From contig CAWDPQ010000009.1 in assembly GCA_963804245.1 (NCBI GenBank), forward strand, positions 124,001-188,000: a DNA stretch of 64,000 nt. Direction: 5' to 3'. The stretch's first letter is position 1. Each line of letters begins with the position of its first letter. Below are positions 25,298-33,933 of the stretch, one piece after another. Both the position numbers and the translations under genes were made by a program. The DNA comes from CAWDPQ01 sp963804245. Lineage in GTDB: Bacteria; Acidobacteriota; Vicinamibacteria; Vicinamibacterales; 2-12-FULL-66-21. The notes beneath the pieces were generated by a model. That model did not search any database. It saw only the letters and a program-made list of their open reading frames with translations, and had not been told where the DNA came from.

Positions 25298-26653
25298 GAG
25301 CGCTTGCGTCAGCGTCGTGTCCTGCTCCGGGAAGGACCGTGCGGAGATCGAGCACCAGACGATCGTGTTCGATGCGCGCGACAATCGGCGGGTCCCACGC
25401 GCGCAGCCGCGCCTCGAGCTCCATCGCCGAGAGCGTGTGATGTGAGACGGCGAGCAGCCGCGTCGGGCAGAGCTGGATCCGGGCGCACTTCCGCCGCCGA
25501 CGGCTGACGATCCATGCAGCGATGACGATCTCGACATCCATTGCGCGGCAACCTGTCGATGATCCGGACCGCTCGAGCTTCGATGTCCGGTTCAGTCAGC
25601 GCAGCATCCGCGCCACGGGGACGCTGCGGGAGGCGCGCCCGCGATGCGTATTCCTGCAAAGTCGCTTCGAGTGCCGCGTAGGTCATCTTGTCGGCGCGCA
25701 GCGCACGCATCAGCGGGTGTCTTCGAATGTGCGTGAGCAGCGCGTGACGGCCAACGATGATGCCTGCCTGCGGTCCGCCGAGCAGTTTGTCGACGCTGAA
25801 CATGACCAGGTCAGCACCATCCGCAATGCTGGCGCGCACCGAAGGCTCGTCGCGCAGCGCCGGACGAGTCCACTTCCAGACCCAGATATCCGCTCCCTTG
25901 ATCCTCGACAACCGGCACACCCAACTTGCGACCGATGGCGACGAGCTCGGCGAGGCGCGGCCGCTCGACGAAGCCTTCCATACGGAAATTGGAGGGATGC
26001 ACGCGGAGAATCAGCGCGGTCTTCTCGCTCGTGGCCGCTGCGTAGTCGGCGGCGCGCGTGCGATTGGTGGTGCCCACCTCGCGCAGAATGGCGCCGGACT
26101 GGCTCATCACGTCGGGCACGCGAAAGCCGCCGCCGATCTCGACGAGCTCGCCCCGGGAAACGATCACTTCCCGTCCCGCGGCAAGTGCCGCGAGCGTGAT
26201 CAGCGTGGCCGCGGCGTTGTTGTTCACGACAACCCCGCCTTCGGCCCCCGTCAGCAGGGGAACGAGACGGTCGGCGTGGACGTCGCGCTTGCCGCGCTCG
26301 CCGCTCGCGAGGTCGTACTCGAGGTTGGAGTACCCGCCGGCAATCCCTGCGACCCGTTCGATCGCGGCCGCGCTGAGCGGCGCCCGTCCCAGGTTGGTGT
26401 GAATGATCACACCCGTCGCGTTGACCACCGGACGAAGCGACGTCGACCGCGACGCGGCCAGCCGGCCTGGCACGGCCCGCACAATCGCCTCCGCCACATC
26501 CTCCGGCACGGCGCGACCGGCCGCCGCGGCTCCTCGAAAAGCCGAAGCTTCCTCACGCAGCGCTTCGACGACGGCCGTACGCCCGAACTGCTCCTCGAGG
26601 GCCAGCATCGCTGGCCGCTGCCTCAGCTGTTCGATGGAGGGGATGTCTCGCAT
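25280..26653 (-). pseudogene. selA: L-seryl-tRNA(Sec) selenium transferase, frameshifted
   Basis: The 5' half is intact (MRDIPSIEQLRQRPAMLALE, then VINATGVIIHTNLGRA-like VVNATGVIIHTNLGRAPLS). The PLP-lysine segment MFSVDKLLGGPQAGIIVGR is present but in a second frame. Beyond it the frame changes at least five more times (near 25870, 25640, 25605, 25516, 25470, 25330). Family pieces such as VPVARMLR, AVGGGSAPG, LLAVSHHTLSAMELEARLRA and PEQDTTLTQALSA alternate between frames. The full length (458 codons) is normal. No selB or tRNA-Sec is in the window. It is probably decaying. The heptad array abuts the start codon. Confidence 0.8.
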
Positions 26654-26798
26654 GACGTGCTACGTGCTACGTGCTACGTGCTACGTGCCACGTATTACTC
26701 CTGATGCAATTAGCAACGCTCTTAGCACGTCGCACGCGCCACCTGGCACATCGCACGTAGCACCTCGCACGTAGCACGTAGCATCTAGCACGTAGGCA
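26654..26798. repeat. inverted heptad arrays upstream of selA
   Basis: The left arm is four CTACGTG units (26660-26687) bordered by GACGTG and CCACGTA. The right arm is eleven units of the type nnnGCAC, such as GTAGCAC and ATCGCAC (26722-26798). A 27-nt core separates them. On the minus strand the left arm reads straight into the selA ATG with no spacer. Confidence 0.85.
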
Positions 26799-26822
26799 GG
26801 ATATCATCCGTGTTTCACACGC

Positions 26823-27257
26823 ATGAGTGTCGACGAGAACACGCCGCCGGCAGTCCCGGTACCTGACTACCGCCCTATCGAGCGATTCTGGCCGTACGTC
26901 GATCTGCCCGAGCAACCGACCGACGAAGAGCTGGCGAACCTGAATCCGGAGCTGGCGGAAGCCTTGTTCGGGCGTCCGCCCTTGCCGTTTTCGGTGTCTT
27001 TGGAATTTCCGCGGTTCGATGGTGCCGACTACGACCGTGCCGTGACGCTGGCTCGAGCGTCATCGGAGTATCGCGAGATTGGCACCGGCGGGGCGATTCG
27101 ACATCGTGCCCGGTTTTATCCGCAGGAAGCGATCAAGCTCCGCGACCTGTTCGAGATCGTCGGCCGGCTGGACGCCTGTGAAGTCTTAGTGGACGACCGG
27201 CCTGTTCCGTACGCGCGCGAGCTCTGGCTGCCGCTCATCTGGTTCCTGATTCGGTGA
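26823..27257 (+). CDS. hypothetical protein, 144 aa
   Basis: I do not recognise this protein. It is soluble, acidic at the N-terminus and rich in Pro (MSVDENTPPAVPVPDYRPIE). Conserved-looking aromatic segments are FWPYVDLPEQPTDEELANL and ARFYPQEAIKLRDLFEIVG. No signal peptide or membrane helix is seen. It ends 12 nt before the next gene on the same strand, so the two may work together. The start ATG follows shortly after the heptad array. Confidence 0.6.
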   Translation: MSVDENTPPAVPVPDYRPIERFWPYVDLPEQPTDEELANLNPELAEALFGRPPLPFSVSLEFPRFDGADYDRAVTLARASSEYREIGTGGAIRHRARFYPQEAIKLRDLFEIVGRLDACEVLVDDRPVPYARELWLPLIWFLIR

Positions 27258-27269
27258 TGACGCCCGCCC

Positions 27270-27854
27270 ATGTCTGAAGAGACCGACATCAAGAAGGACC
27301 TGATGACGCTCGAGGCAGATCTCAAGCGCCTCGAAGCGGAATACACCATGTTCTTCGCCGGGCGATTGCCACGGCCGCCGTGGGAGACACGCGGTCGCGT
27401 CCAGGCATTGATCAAGCGGTGGGATCGGGGCTATATCCAGGGATCGGGCGATCGGTTCAGGTTCGAGATGCTGCAGACGCGGTTTCAGAAGTTCACCGAG
27501 CTCTGGGATCGAGGCCTGCGCGCGCGTGAAGAGGGCCGGCCCGGTCCGTTCGCGCAGCCGCTACCGAAGGCGCGGTCCAAGCCGGCCGAGGCCGACGGCA
27601 AGGTCGTGCACGTGGCGGCGTTTCGGGATCCCGTCAATGAAATGGACAAGCTGCATTCGCTGTACGACTCCCTCATGGAAGCCCGACGCGAGTCGGGCGA
27701 AGGAGCCGTGCCTTTTCATAAGTTTGCCGCCCTGGTCAAGGATCAGGTTTCCAAGCTCAAGGAGTCCGGCACCCCCGAGGTGGCTTTCAGGATCGTGGTG
27801 AAGGACGGCCGAGTGAACTTTACGGTGCGGGGAATGAAGGGCGGAGAGAAGTGA
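27270..27854 (+). CDS. hypothetical protein, possibly MXAN_5187 C-terminal-like
   Basis: 194 residues. A helical N-terminus (DLMTLEADLKRLEAEYTMFF) is followed by RFRFEMLQTRFQKFTELWDR and a C-terminal block KFAALVKDQVSKLKESGTPE. The central block resembles the C-terminal domain annotated in myxobacterial MXAN_5187-type proteins; that is a memory-based match and not secure. It is probably cytoplasmic. It follows the 144-aa gene at 12 nt. A GC-rich inverted repeat (27886-27918) lies between it and the convergent csp and may end both transcripts. Confidence 0.55.
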   Translation: MSEETDIKKDLMTLEADLKRLEAEYTMFFAGRLPRPPWETRGRVQALIKRWDRGYIQGSGDRFRFEMLQTRFQKFTELWDRGLRAREEGRPGPFAQPLPKARSKPAEADGKVVHVAAFRDPVNEMDKLHSLYDSLMEARRESGEGAVPFHKFAALVKDQVSKLKESGTPEVAFRIVVKDGRVNFTVRGMKGGEK

Positions 27855-27926
27855 ATCGGGAGAAGATGTTTAACGACCGGAGACCGGAAGCGCCCCATGC
27901 TGGCGCTCCCGGTTCCGTTCGGGGAC

Positions 27927-28133
27927 TTAGCTGGCCTTGGTGACGTTGCCGGCTTGCGGGCCTTTCGGGCCATCGACGATCTCGAACTCGACCGCTTGAC
28001 CTTCCTCGAGCGTTCGGAATCCGTTCCCTTGGACCGCAGAGAAGTGGACGAAGACGTCACTGCCGCCGTCGCGCTCGATGAATCCGTAACCCTTTGCGTT
28101 GTTGAACCACTTGACCTTGCCTGTGATACGCAT
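27927..28133 (-). CDS. cold-shock domain protein
   Basis: 68 residues, the standard CspA size. RNP1 (KGYGFI) and RNP2 (VFVHF) are present, so it should bind single-stranded RNA or DNA as an RNA chaperone. It begins MRITGKVKWFNNAKGYGF at 28133; AGGAA lies upstream at good spacing. A frame-open extension up to 28223 has no family similarity and is not used. An intrinsic terminator lies 90 nt upstream on the same strand, which may be part of its leader. Confidence 0.93.
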   Translation of the reverse strand: MRITGKVKWFNNAKGYGFIERDGGSDVFVHFSAVQGNGFRTLEEGQAVEFEIVDGPKGPQAGNVTKAS

Positions 28134-28222
28134 CGTACTTTTCCTGCCTTGCAATGGCGCGGCGCGTGGCGCCGCATGACACCTCCCGCACTGCTGTCGC
28201 CTCGACAACAGCACGGCGGACA

Positions 28223-28247
28223 TAAAAAAAGACCGCGAGTCCGCGGC
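28223..28247 (-). terminator. intrinsic terminator upstream of csp
   Basis: On the minus strand CCGCG, the loop GACT and CGCGG are followed by TC and seven T. It sits between divergent csp and purH with only about 80 nt to purH, so no gene that needs it lies upstream on this strand. It may be an attenuator in the csp leader, or it may insulate csp from antisense transcription. Confidence 0.6.
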
Positions 28248-28327
28248 CTCGGCTTGCGACGCTGGCCGGCCCAGCGACGCGGAGATGTTACACGGTCTGT
28301 GACGGGAATGTCAAGAGAATCAGTGGT

Positions 28328-29890
28328 ATGCGCGCATTATTGAGCGTCTCTGAGAAGTCCGGACTCGTCGAGCTCGGGCGCGGACTGACTCGGTTGGGGG
28401 TCGAGCTCGTGTCGACGGGTGGCACGGCAAAAACGTTGGCCGCCGCCGGGCTCGCCGTCGTGAACGTGTCCGACGTGACCGGTTTCCCCGAGATGATGGA
28501 TGGACGTGTAAAAACGCTCCACCCCGCCGTCCACGCGGGCATTCTCGCCCGCCGAAGCCGACAGGATGACCTCGCGGCGATCGGCGGGCAGGGCATTTCC
28601 CCAATCGACCTCGTTGTGGTCAACCTCTATCCCTTCGCCAAAGCGGCAGCCAACCCGGACACACCCTTCGACGGTCTGGTCGAGGAGATCGATATCGGCG
28701 GCCCGAGCATGGTCAGGGCCGCTGCCAAGAACTTTCGCGACGTCCTGGTGGTGGTCGATCCGGCGGACTATCCGCGCGTGCTCGAGGAGTTGGCCCGCCC
28801 CGGCGGACCGCCGCTCGAATTTCGCTTCGACCTGATGAAGAAGGCATTCGCCCATACGGCTGAGTACGATGGGACAATCGCCCAGACGCTCTCCTCGATC
28901 GATCTGTCGGGAGAGACGATGACCCGCGGTTCGATCCCGAAAAGCCGAGATGCCAAGGAGTTGCGCTACGGGGAGAACCCTCACCAGAAGGCCCTCTGGG
29001 TTCCCGTGCCGGAGTCCTGCGGCCCTCGACGGTGGCAAGTCCATCAGGGCAAGGAGCTTTCGTACACCAACCTGCTCGACCTCGACGCGGCAGCGAGGAT
29101 CGCCCTCGAGTTCACCGAGCCAGCCGGCGTCGTCATCAAGCACACGAACCCCTGCGGCGTTGCCACCGGGGCTTCGATCGCTGAAGCCTACGTCCGGGCC
29201 CGGGAAGCCGACCCCCTTTCGGCGTTCGGTGGCATCGTCGGACTGAATCGCATCGTGGACGACGAGACTGCCCGGGCGCTGACCGGGACGTTCATCGAGG
29301 CGATAATCGCCCCGGCGATAGCCGATGCCGCCCGACCCATACTCGCGACGAAAGCCAACCTGCGGGTGGTCACCGTCGATTTCACGGCGATGCGCGAGAA
29401 CTCGGCCGCCATGCCCCAGGAGACGCGATCGTTCCTGGGAGGCACACTGATGCAGGATCCAGATCGTGTGACCGAGGCTCGCGCGTCGTGGCCGGAGGGC
29501 GAGTTTCCCCGCGTCGTGACCCGCCGTGCCCCCACGCCGGGCGAGTGGACCGCGTTGCGGTTCGCATGGCGGGTGTGTGCGCACGTGAAGTCGAATGCCG
29601 TCATTTTCACAGGGCCCGACCAGACGCTGGCTGTCGGCGCGGGCCAGATGAGCCGCGTGGATGCCGTCAAGGTGGCGGTGATGAAGGCGGCTCCCGGATC
29701 ACTGGCCGGCTCGGTTGCCGCTTCCGATGCCTTTTTTCCGTTCCGTGACGGACTCGACGCGATTGTCGCCGCCGGGGCCACGGCCGTCGTGCAGCCTGGC
29801 GGCTCCGTTCGTGACGCTGAGGTGATCGCCGCCGCAGACGATCACGGCATCGCGATGGTCTTCACCGGCCGACGCCACTTCAGGCACTGA
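28328..29890 (+). CDS. purH: bifunctional AICAR transformylase / IMP cyclohydrolase
   Basis: 520 residues, the normal PurH length. It carries out the last two steps of purine synthesis: formylation of AICAR using 10-formyl-THF, then ring closure to IMP. The N-terminal cyclohydrolase domain shows LVSTGGTAKTLAAAG and GRVKTLHPAVHAGIL. The C-terminal transformylase shows ELRYGENPHQKALW, KHTNPCGVATG and DAFFPFRDGLDAI. It stands alone; the next gene begins 76 nt later after a heptad array. Confidence 0.97.
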   Translation: MRALLSVSEKSGLVELGRGLTRLGVELVSTGGTAKTLAAAGLAVVNVSDVTGFPEMMDGRVKTLHPAVHAGILARRSRQDDLAAIGGQGISPIDLVVVNLYPFAKAAANPDTPFDGLVEEIDIGGPSMVRAAAKNFRDVLVVVDPADYPRVLEELARPGGPPLEFRFDLMKKAFAHTAEYDGTIAQTLSSIDLSGETMTRGSIPKSRDAKELRYGENPHQKALWVPVPESCGPRRWQVHQGKELSYTNLLDLDAAARIALEFTEPAGVVIKHTNPCGVATGASIAEAYVRAREADPLSAFGGIVGLNRIVDDETARALTGTFIEAIIAPAIADAARPILATKANLRVVTVDFTAMRENSAAMPQETRSFLGGTLMQDPDRVTEARASWPEGEFPRVVTRRAPTPGEWTALRFAWRVCAHVKSNAVIFTGPDQTLAVGAGQMSRVDAVKVAVMKAAPGSLAGSVAASDAFFPFRDGLDAIVAAGATAVVQPGGSVRDAEVIAAADDHGIAMVFTGRRHFRH

Positions 29891-29894
29891 CGAT

Positions 29895-29961
29895 GAAATG
29901 CCGAAAGCCGAACGCTGAAGAGCGAATGCGTCCATTCGACGTTCAACGTTCGACGTTCCAC
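29895..29961. repeat. inverted heptad arrays between purH and the PMT gene
   Basis: The left arm holds degenerate units of the type CGAAnGC (GAAATGC, CGAAAGC, CGAACGC, TGAAGAG, CGAATGC at 29895-29929). The right arm is ATTCGAC, GTTCAAC, GTTCGAC, GTTCCAC (29934-29961). It ends 5 nt before the ATG of the next gene. Period 7 is exact in both arms although the sequence differs from the CTACGTG loci. Confidence 0.7.
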
Positions 29962-29966
29962 GTTTC

Positions 29967-31661
29967 ATGAGGCCCGAACTGACCTCGCGCGTCATTCTGT
30001 TGCTGCTGCTCGTCGCCGCCGTCTGTCCCTACTTCGTGGGACTCGGGGATTCCTCCATCTGGGACGCCAACGAGGCGTTCTATGTCGAAACGCCGCGCGA
30101 GATGCTCGAGAGCGGCGACTTCGTCAGCCCGACGTTCAACTACGAGCCGCGCCTCAACAAGCCGATCCTCAGCTACTGGATCGTTGCGGCGTTCTACTCG
30201 GTGTTCGGTATTTCGGTCGGCGTACAGCGGCTGCCCATTGCACTCGGCGCCATGCTGCTCATCGCGTCGGCATTCTTCCTCGCACGCGCGGCTCACCCGA
30301 GCACTGAAGGAGCCGATTCGAGCGGGCGCATCGAGGCAGGGCTCTGGGCCGCGATAGGACTCGCCATCACGCCGCGCCTGCTGATGTTCTCGCGCCGCAT
30401 TTTCATCGACATCTACATCTCGATGTTCATGGGGCTCACCTTGCTGTTCTTTGCGCTCGCCGAGCGCTATCCCGCCCGACGCCGGCTGTTCCTCTTGTTG
30501 ATGTACGTGGCGGTCGGCCTGGGCGTGCTCACCAAAGGGCCGGTCGCGGCGGTGCTCCCCGCGGTCGTGTTCCTCGCCTATCTGCTGACGCGGCGTGAAC
30601 TACGGCGGATCCGCGAAATGATGATTCCCGCCGGCGCGCTGATCGTCCTGGCGATAGTCGTTCCCTGGTACGCGGTCCTCTATATGCGGCAGGGATGGAC
30701 GTACATCGGCGCATTTTTTCTCGGCGAAAATTTCGCGCGGTACACCGAGGGCTACGGTGTTGACAGCGCGCGCGGGCCGCTGTTCTACGTGCCTGTGCTG
30801 TTCAGCGATTCGTTCCCCTGGTCGTCATTTCTCTTCGCGTCCGCACTCGCCGACTGGCGCGCCCGGCGCAGTACGGCTCCCGACGAGCGTATGACGCGGC
30901 TGCGGACGCTGCTCTGGTTGTGGATCATCGTCATCGTCGCGTTCTTCTCGCTTTCCGCCGCCAAACAAGACCTCTACATCTTTCCCATTGTTCCAGCCGT
31001 GGCGGCGCTGGCGGGTGTCGTGATTGCACGCGGCCTCTCGCAAGAGCCGCGAGCCAGCCGGGCGATTCGTATCACCGCCGCGACCGTCGGCATCATCGTG
31101 GCGGTGACCGCGGCGGGCGTCGTTTACCTGTTCCGCGCGGGTGGCACTGGATATGCGCTCGATGGTGCGATGACCACTGGCATTGTCGGCGTGGCGGGAG
31201 GCGCAGGCGTGACCGTGCTCGCCCTGACGTTCCGCCTGCGGGCCGCTCTCATCGGAATCGTCACGACGTTCGTCGTTCTGAATTGGATCTTCGTGTTGCG
31301 CGTGTTGCCGTCATTCGAGGCGTACAAACCGTCACCGGGCTTCGCCCGAACGCTCGATGGCCGGCTGACACGCGAGACGGTGGTCGCCACCTACGACGAA
31401 GCGTTGCCCAGCCTAGTGTTCTACCTGCAACGGCACGTGGATCAACTGTTCGCCGAAGACCAGCTGATGACGCTGCTGCGCTCCGATCGCCCGGTATATG
31501 CGGTCCTCTCGGGGAGGAGCTACGCGGCGCTCTCGAAGAGCTTCGACCTGTCGACGTGTGTGATCGAACGGCGGCCGACGTTCGACGTGAAGTTGAAGAC
31601 CGTTCTCACGCGGGAGCCGATGCCGGAGCTGGTGCTCATCACGAATCGGTGTGGGCCGTGA
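29967..31661 (+). CDS. ArnT/PMT-family membrane glycosyltransferase
   Basis: 564 residues with about 11-12 helices. The first periplasmic loop carries IWDANEAFYVETPREMLESG (D33 and E36 being the acidic catalytic-type pair) and EPRLNKPILSYW, the signature of polyprenyl-phosphate-dependent glycosyltransferases. It should move a sugar from a lipid carrier to lipid A, a glycan or a protein on the periplasmic side; which one is unknown. It lies upstream of, and convergent with, the hldA-ligase-heptosyltransferase set, supporting an envelope role. The start lies 5 nt after a heptad array. Confidence 0.8.
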   Translation: MRPELTSRVILLLLLVAAVCPYFVGLGDSSIWDANEAFYVETPREMLESGDFVSPTFNYEPRLNKPILSYWIVAAFYSVFGISVGVQRLPIALGAMLLIASAFFLARAAHPSTEGADSSGRIEAGLWAAIGLAITPRLLMFSRRIFIDIYISMFMGLTLLFFALAERYPARRRLFLLLMYVAVGLGVLTKGPVAAVLPAVVFLAYLLTRRELRRIREMMIPAGALIVLAIVVPWYAVLYMRQGWTYIGAFFLGENFARYTEGYGVDSARGPLFYVPVLFSDSFPWSSFLFASALADWRARRSTAPDERMTRLRTLLWLWIIVIVAFFSLSAAKQDLYIFPIVPAVAALAGVVIARGLSQEPRASRAIRITAATVGIIVAVTAAGVVYLFRAGGTGYALDGAMTTGIVGVAGGAGVTVLALTFRLRAALIGIVTTFVVLNWIFVLRVLPSFEAYKPSPGFARTLDGRLTRETVVATYDEALPSLVFYLQRHVDQLFAEDQLMTLLRSDRPVYAVLSGRSYAALSKSFDLSTCVIERRPTFDVKLKTVLTREPMPELVLITNRCGP

Positions 31662-31668
31662 AACCGGC

Positions 31669-31783
31669 ATGTGCTACGTGCGAGGTGCGACTGCGACGTG
31701 CTACTTGTCACGTGCGACGTCCTACGTGCTATGTGTCCGTTCCAATGGCACATCCACGTAGCACGTAGCAGTCGCACTCGCAG
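31669..31783. repeat. inverted heptad arrays between the PMT gene and hldA
   Basis: Plus-oriented units include CTACGTG, CGAGGTG, CGACGTG, CGACGTC, CTACGTG, CTATGTG (31674-31735, with a few 6- or 8-nt slips). A 13-nt core follows. The opposite arm CACATC, CACGTAG twice, CAGTCG, CACTCG runs to 31783. It fills the whole gap between two convergent genes and could form a hairpin that ends both transcripts. Confidence 0.8.
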
Positions 31784-32746
31784 TTAGGAGTTTTCAGAGA
31801 TCTCTTCAACCGAAGCCGTAGCCGGCCCGAACTTGCCCACGACAATCCCGGCGGCGCGGTTGGCCATGCGTGCGGCTTCGAGGAGGGTATTGCCGGAGGC
31901 GAGGGCCAGGGCCAGCGTGCCAATCACGGTATCTCCGGCGCCGGTGACATCCGCTACTTCGCGCGCCTCCGCCGGAAGCGCCGCCTCGCCTTCTGGCGTC
32001 AGCAGCCAGATGCCGTGCTCGCCGCGCGTGATCATCACGCTCTCACAACCGACGCGCTCGCGGAACTTGCGCGCCGCCTCCTGCGCCTCGGCTGCCGATC
32101 GAATCCGCATGTGGGTGACCGCTTCGGCTTCGTGGTGGTTCGGCGTGACGAGGGCTGCGCCGTTGTAGTAGTCGATATGCGGCACCTTGGGATCGACGAG
32201 CAGCGGGACCCCGGCGCGGCGCGCAGCGGCGAGCGCGGCAATCGCCACGTCGCGTGAGATCGTACCCTTCAGGTAGTCCGACAGGACGAGCGCTCCGACG
32301 TTTGCGGACAGCGCTTCGATGCGCTCGATCAGCGCCTTCTCAACCGCGCCGGACACCTCCGCATCGTCTTCGTAATCGACACGCGCCACCTGCTGCTTCC
32401 GGGCCGTGACGATTCGCAGCTTGCGCGTCGTGCAGCGGGTCGAGTCCTCCACGAGGCCGCCGGCGTCGATATCGAGGTCGCTCAGGGCACTGCGCAGCCG
32501 CTTCGATTCAGCATCGGCGCCGACGACGCCAACGAGCTGCGCCACCCCGCCGAGGGCGACAACGTTGTTGGCGACGTTGGCCGCCCCTCCCACGCGAAAC
32601 TCTTCGTGCTCGAAACGGACGACCGGTACGGGCGCTTCGGGTGAGATGCGGTCGACACGCCCGATCACGAAGTGATCGATCATGATGTCGCCGATGATGA
32701 GCACCGATCGGCCCGGAAGCCGCGACAGCGGAGCGGGCACCGTCAT
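31784..32746 (-). CDS. hldA: D-glycero-beta-D-manno-heptose-7-phosphate kinase (RfaE domain I)
   Basis: 320 residues from ATG 32746; a TTG at 32755 is also in frame. It is a PfkB-fold kinase giving heptose 1,7-bisphosphate on the ADP-heptose route. Signatures are DIMIDHFVIGRVDRISPEAP, RVGGAANVANNVVALGG and the C-terminal DVTGAGDTVIGTLALALASG. Only the kinase half of HldE is present; the adenylyltransferase half (HldC) is not in the window. Its start overlaps the ligase stop. With gmhA at 10.5 kb it makes heptose for the heptosyltransferase two genes away. Confidence 0.9.
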   Translation of the reverse strand: MTVPAPLSRLPGRSVLIIGDIMIDHFVIGRVDRISPEAPVPVVRFEHEEFRVGGAANVANNVVALGGVAQLVGVVGADAESKRLRSALSDLDIDAGGLVEDSTRCTTRKLRIVTARKQQVARVDYEDDAEVSGAVEKALIERIEALSANVGALVLSDYLKGTISRDVAIAALAAARRAGVPLLVDPKVPHIDYYNGAALVTPNHHEAEAVTHMRIRSAAEAQEAARKFRERVGCESVMITRGEHGIWLLTPEGEAALPAEAREVADVTGAGDTVIGTLALALASGNTLLEAARMANRAAGIVVGKFGPATASVEEISENS

Positions 32747-32751
32747 TGCGG

Positions 32752-33933
32752 TCAAGCGGCGCGCTGTTGTTCGATGGCGGGTGCGGTGGAGGCCGGAATT
32801 CGGTCGGCCGCGTACGGCAGCGTGACGAGAAGCAGGAAGAGCATCAGAAACTCGGAATCACCGAAATTGTATTCGAACATGCCCGCGGCGAGCATGGCGA
32901 CCACTCCGGCGAGCCCCGCCGAGTACAGCCAGCGAACGGAGGACGCGCGGGACCTCAAAAAGAAATCACGCATCAGCACGAAAATGAACCACAGCCAGAT
33001 GATCAGCGCCGGCAGACCGCGCTCGGCAGCAATCTGCAGCGGCACGTTGTGCAGGTGGGAATTCAGCTGTTTCGCTGCGTTCGGGTCGCGATAGTGGGGG
33101 TAGACCAGCCGGACGGCGTCCGGTCCCACGCCGGTGAACGGATGATCCTTGATGATGTGCAGTCCCGACTTCATCATCGCCACGCGGTCACGATTGGATG
33201 GATCGGTCAGGCTGAAGGTGGAGTAGAGCCGATCGCTCAGCGGCGTCGGCGCGAAAGCCAGGAACAGCGCTGCCACTACCGGCAGTAATCCCACCAGACG
33301 GAAGTCCCGGAGCAGGAACAGGAGCCCGATGCCGGCGCAGGCGCCCACCCAGGCATTGCGGCTCATCGTCAGGGCCAGTGCGACGAGGAGAGCCGGCAGC
33401 ACGGCTGCAGGCCACGTGCGGTCCTGCTTCCTGAATATCAGCCGCGCCACCACGGTGCAGGCCACCAGCATGATGACGCCCGAATAGGTCATGTAAAGAC
33501 CGAGCAGACCCTGCACGCGCCGCCCGAGATTGTCGTAGTTGAGCACGCCGTACTGGATGACACCGTACGTCGCGTGCAGCGCACCCACCGTAATCACCAC
33601 ATCGACGGCGGTAAAGCTGCGCCGCCCGCGGAACAGCCTGTACGCCAGCGGCACGACGACGAACAAGAGGAGCTGTTTGCTGTCCCACAAGCTCACTTCC
33701 GGCGCGACCGAGAACGCCGCGGCGATGAGTGTCATCACCGCGTACACGGCCAGCGGCCAGAACATCCGCGGCACTTCGATGCGCTCCCGGTCACGAATGA
33801 CGAGAACGATGCCGAGCGCGGAGGCAACCGTCAGCAGGATCTGCGCCGCAGCGATCGAGAACTGTGTCGACGCGGCAAATGCCAGCATCGTCACGAACGC
33901 CGCGTTCTCGAGGCGCGAGGAGGTCGTGGTCAT
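32752..33933 (-). CDS. O-antigen ligase family membrane protein
   Basis: 393 residues from ATG 33933, with about 12 helices. The large periplasmic loop carries MSRNAWVGACAG, HPFTGVGPDAVRLVYPHYRD and NSHLHNVPLQIAAERGLPAL, the Wzy_C/O-antigen ligase pattern with its conserved His. It should join lipid-linked O-antigen to the lipid A-core in the periplasm. The start ATG overlaps the heptosyltransferase stop (ATGA) and the stop overlaps the hldA start. Unlike the copy at 2.9-4.9 kb this one is intact. Confidence 0.85.
   Translation of the reverse strand: MTTTSSRLENAAFVTMLAFAASTQFSIAAAQILLTVASALGIVLVIRDRERIEVPRMFWPLAVYAVMTLIAAAFSVAPEVSLWDSKQLLLFVVVPLAYRLFRGRRSFTAVDVVITVGALHATYGVIQYGVLNYDNLGRRVQGLLGLYMTYSGVIMLVACTVVARLIFRKQDRTWPAAVLPALLVALALTMSRNAWVGACAGIGLLFLLRDFRLVGLLPVVAALFLAFAPTPLSDRLYSTFSLTDPSNRDRVAMMKSGLHIIKDHPFTGVGPDAVRLVYPHYRDPNAAKQLNSHLHNVPLQIAAERGLPALIIWLWFIFVLMRDFFLRSRASSVRWLYSAGLAGVVAMLAAGMFEYNFGDSEFLMLFLLLVTLPYAADRIPASTAPAIEQQRAA

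Noticed and set aside
25757..26704. 315-codon plus-strand frame across selA
   Set aside because: The minus strand encodes clear SelA sequence; the plus frame has no motif and ends in heptad-encoded residues.
26654..26798. CRISPR array
   Set aside because: The repeats are 7 nt, contiguous, and have no spacers; orientation switches between arms. No cas genes are in the window.
28134..28223. N-terminal extension of the cold-shock protein
   Set aside because: The added 30 residues have no similarity to Csp proteins and the ribosome site is in front of 28133.
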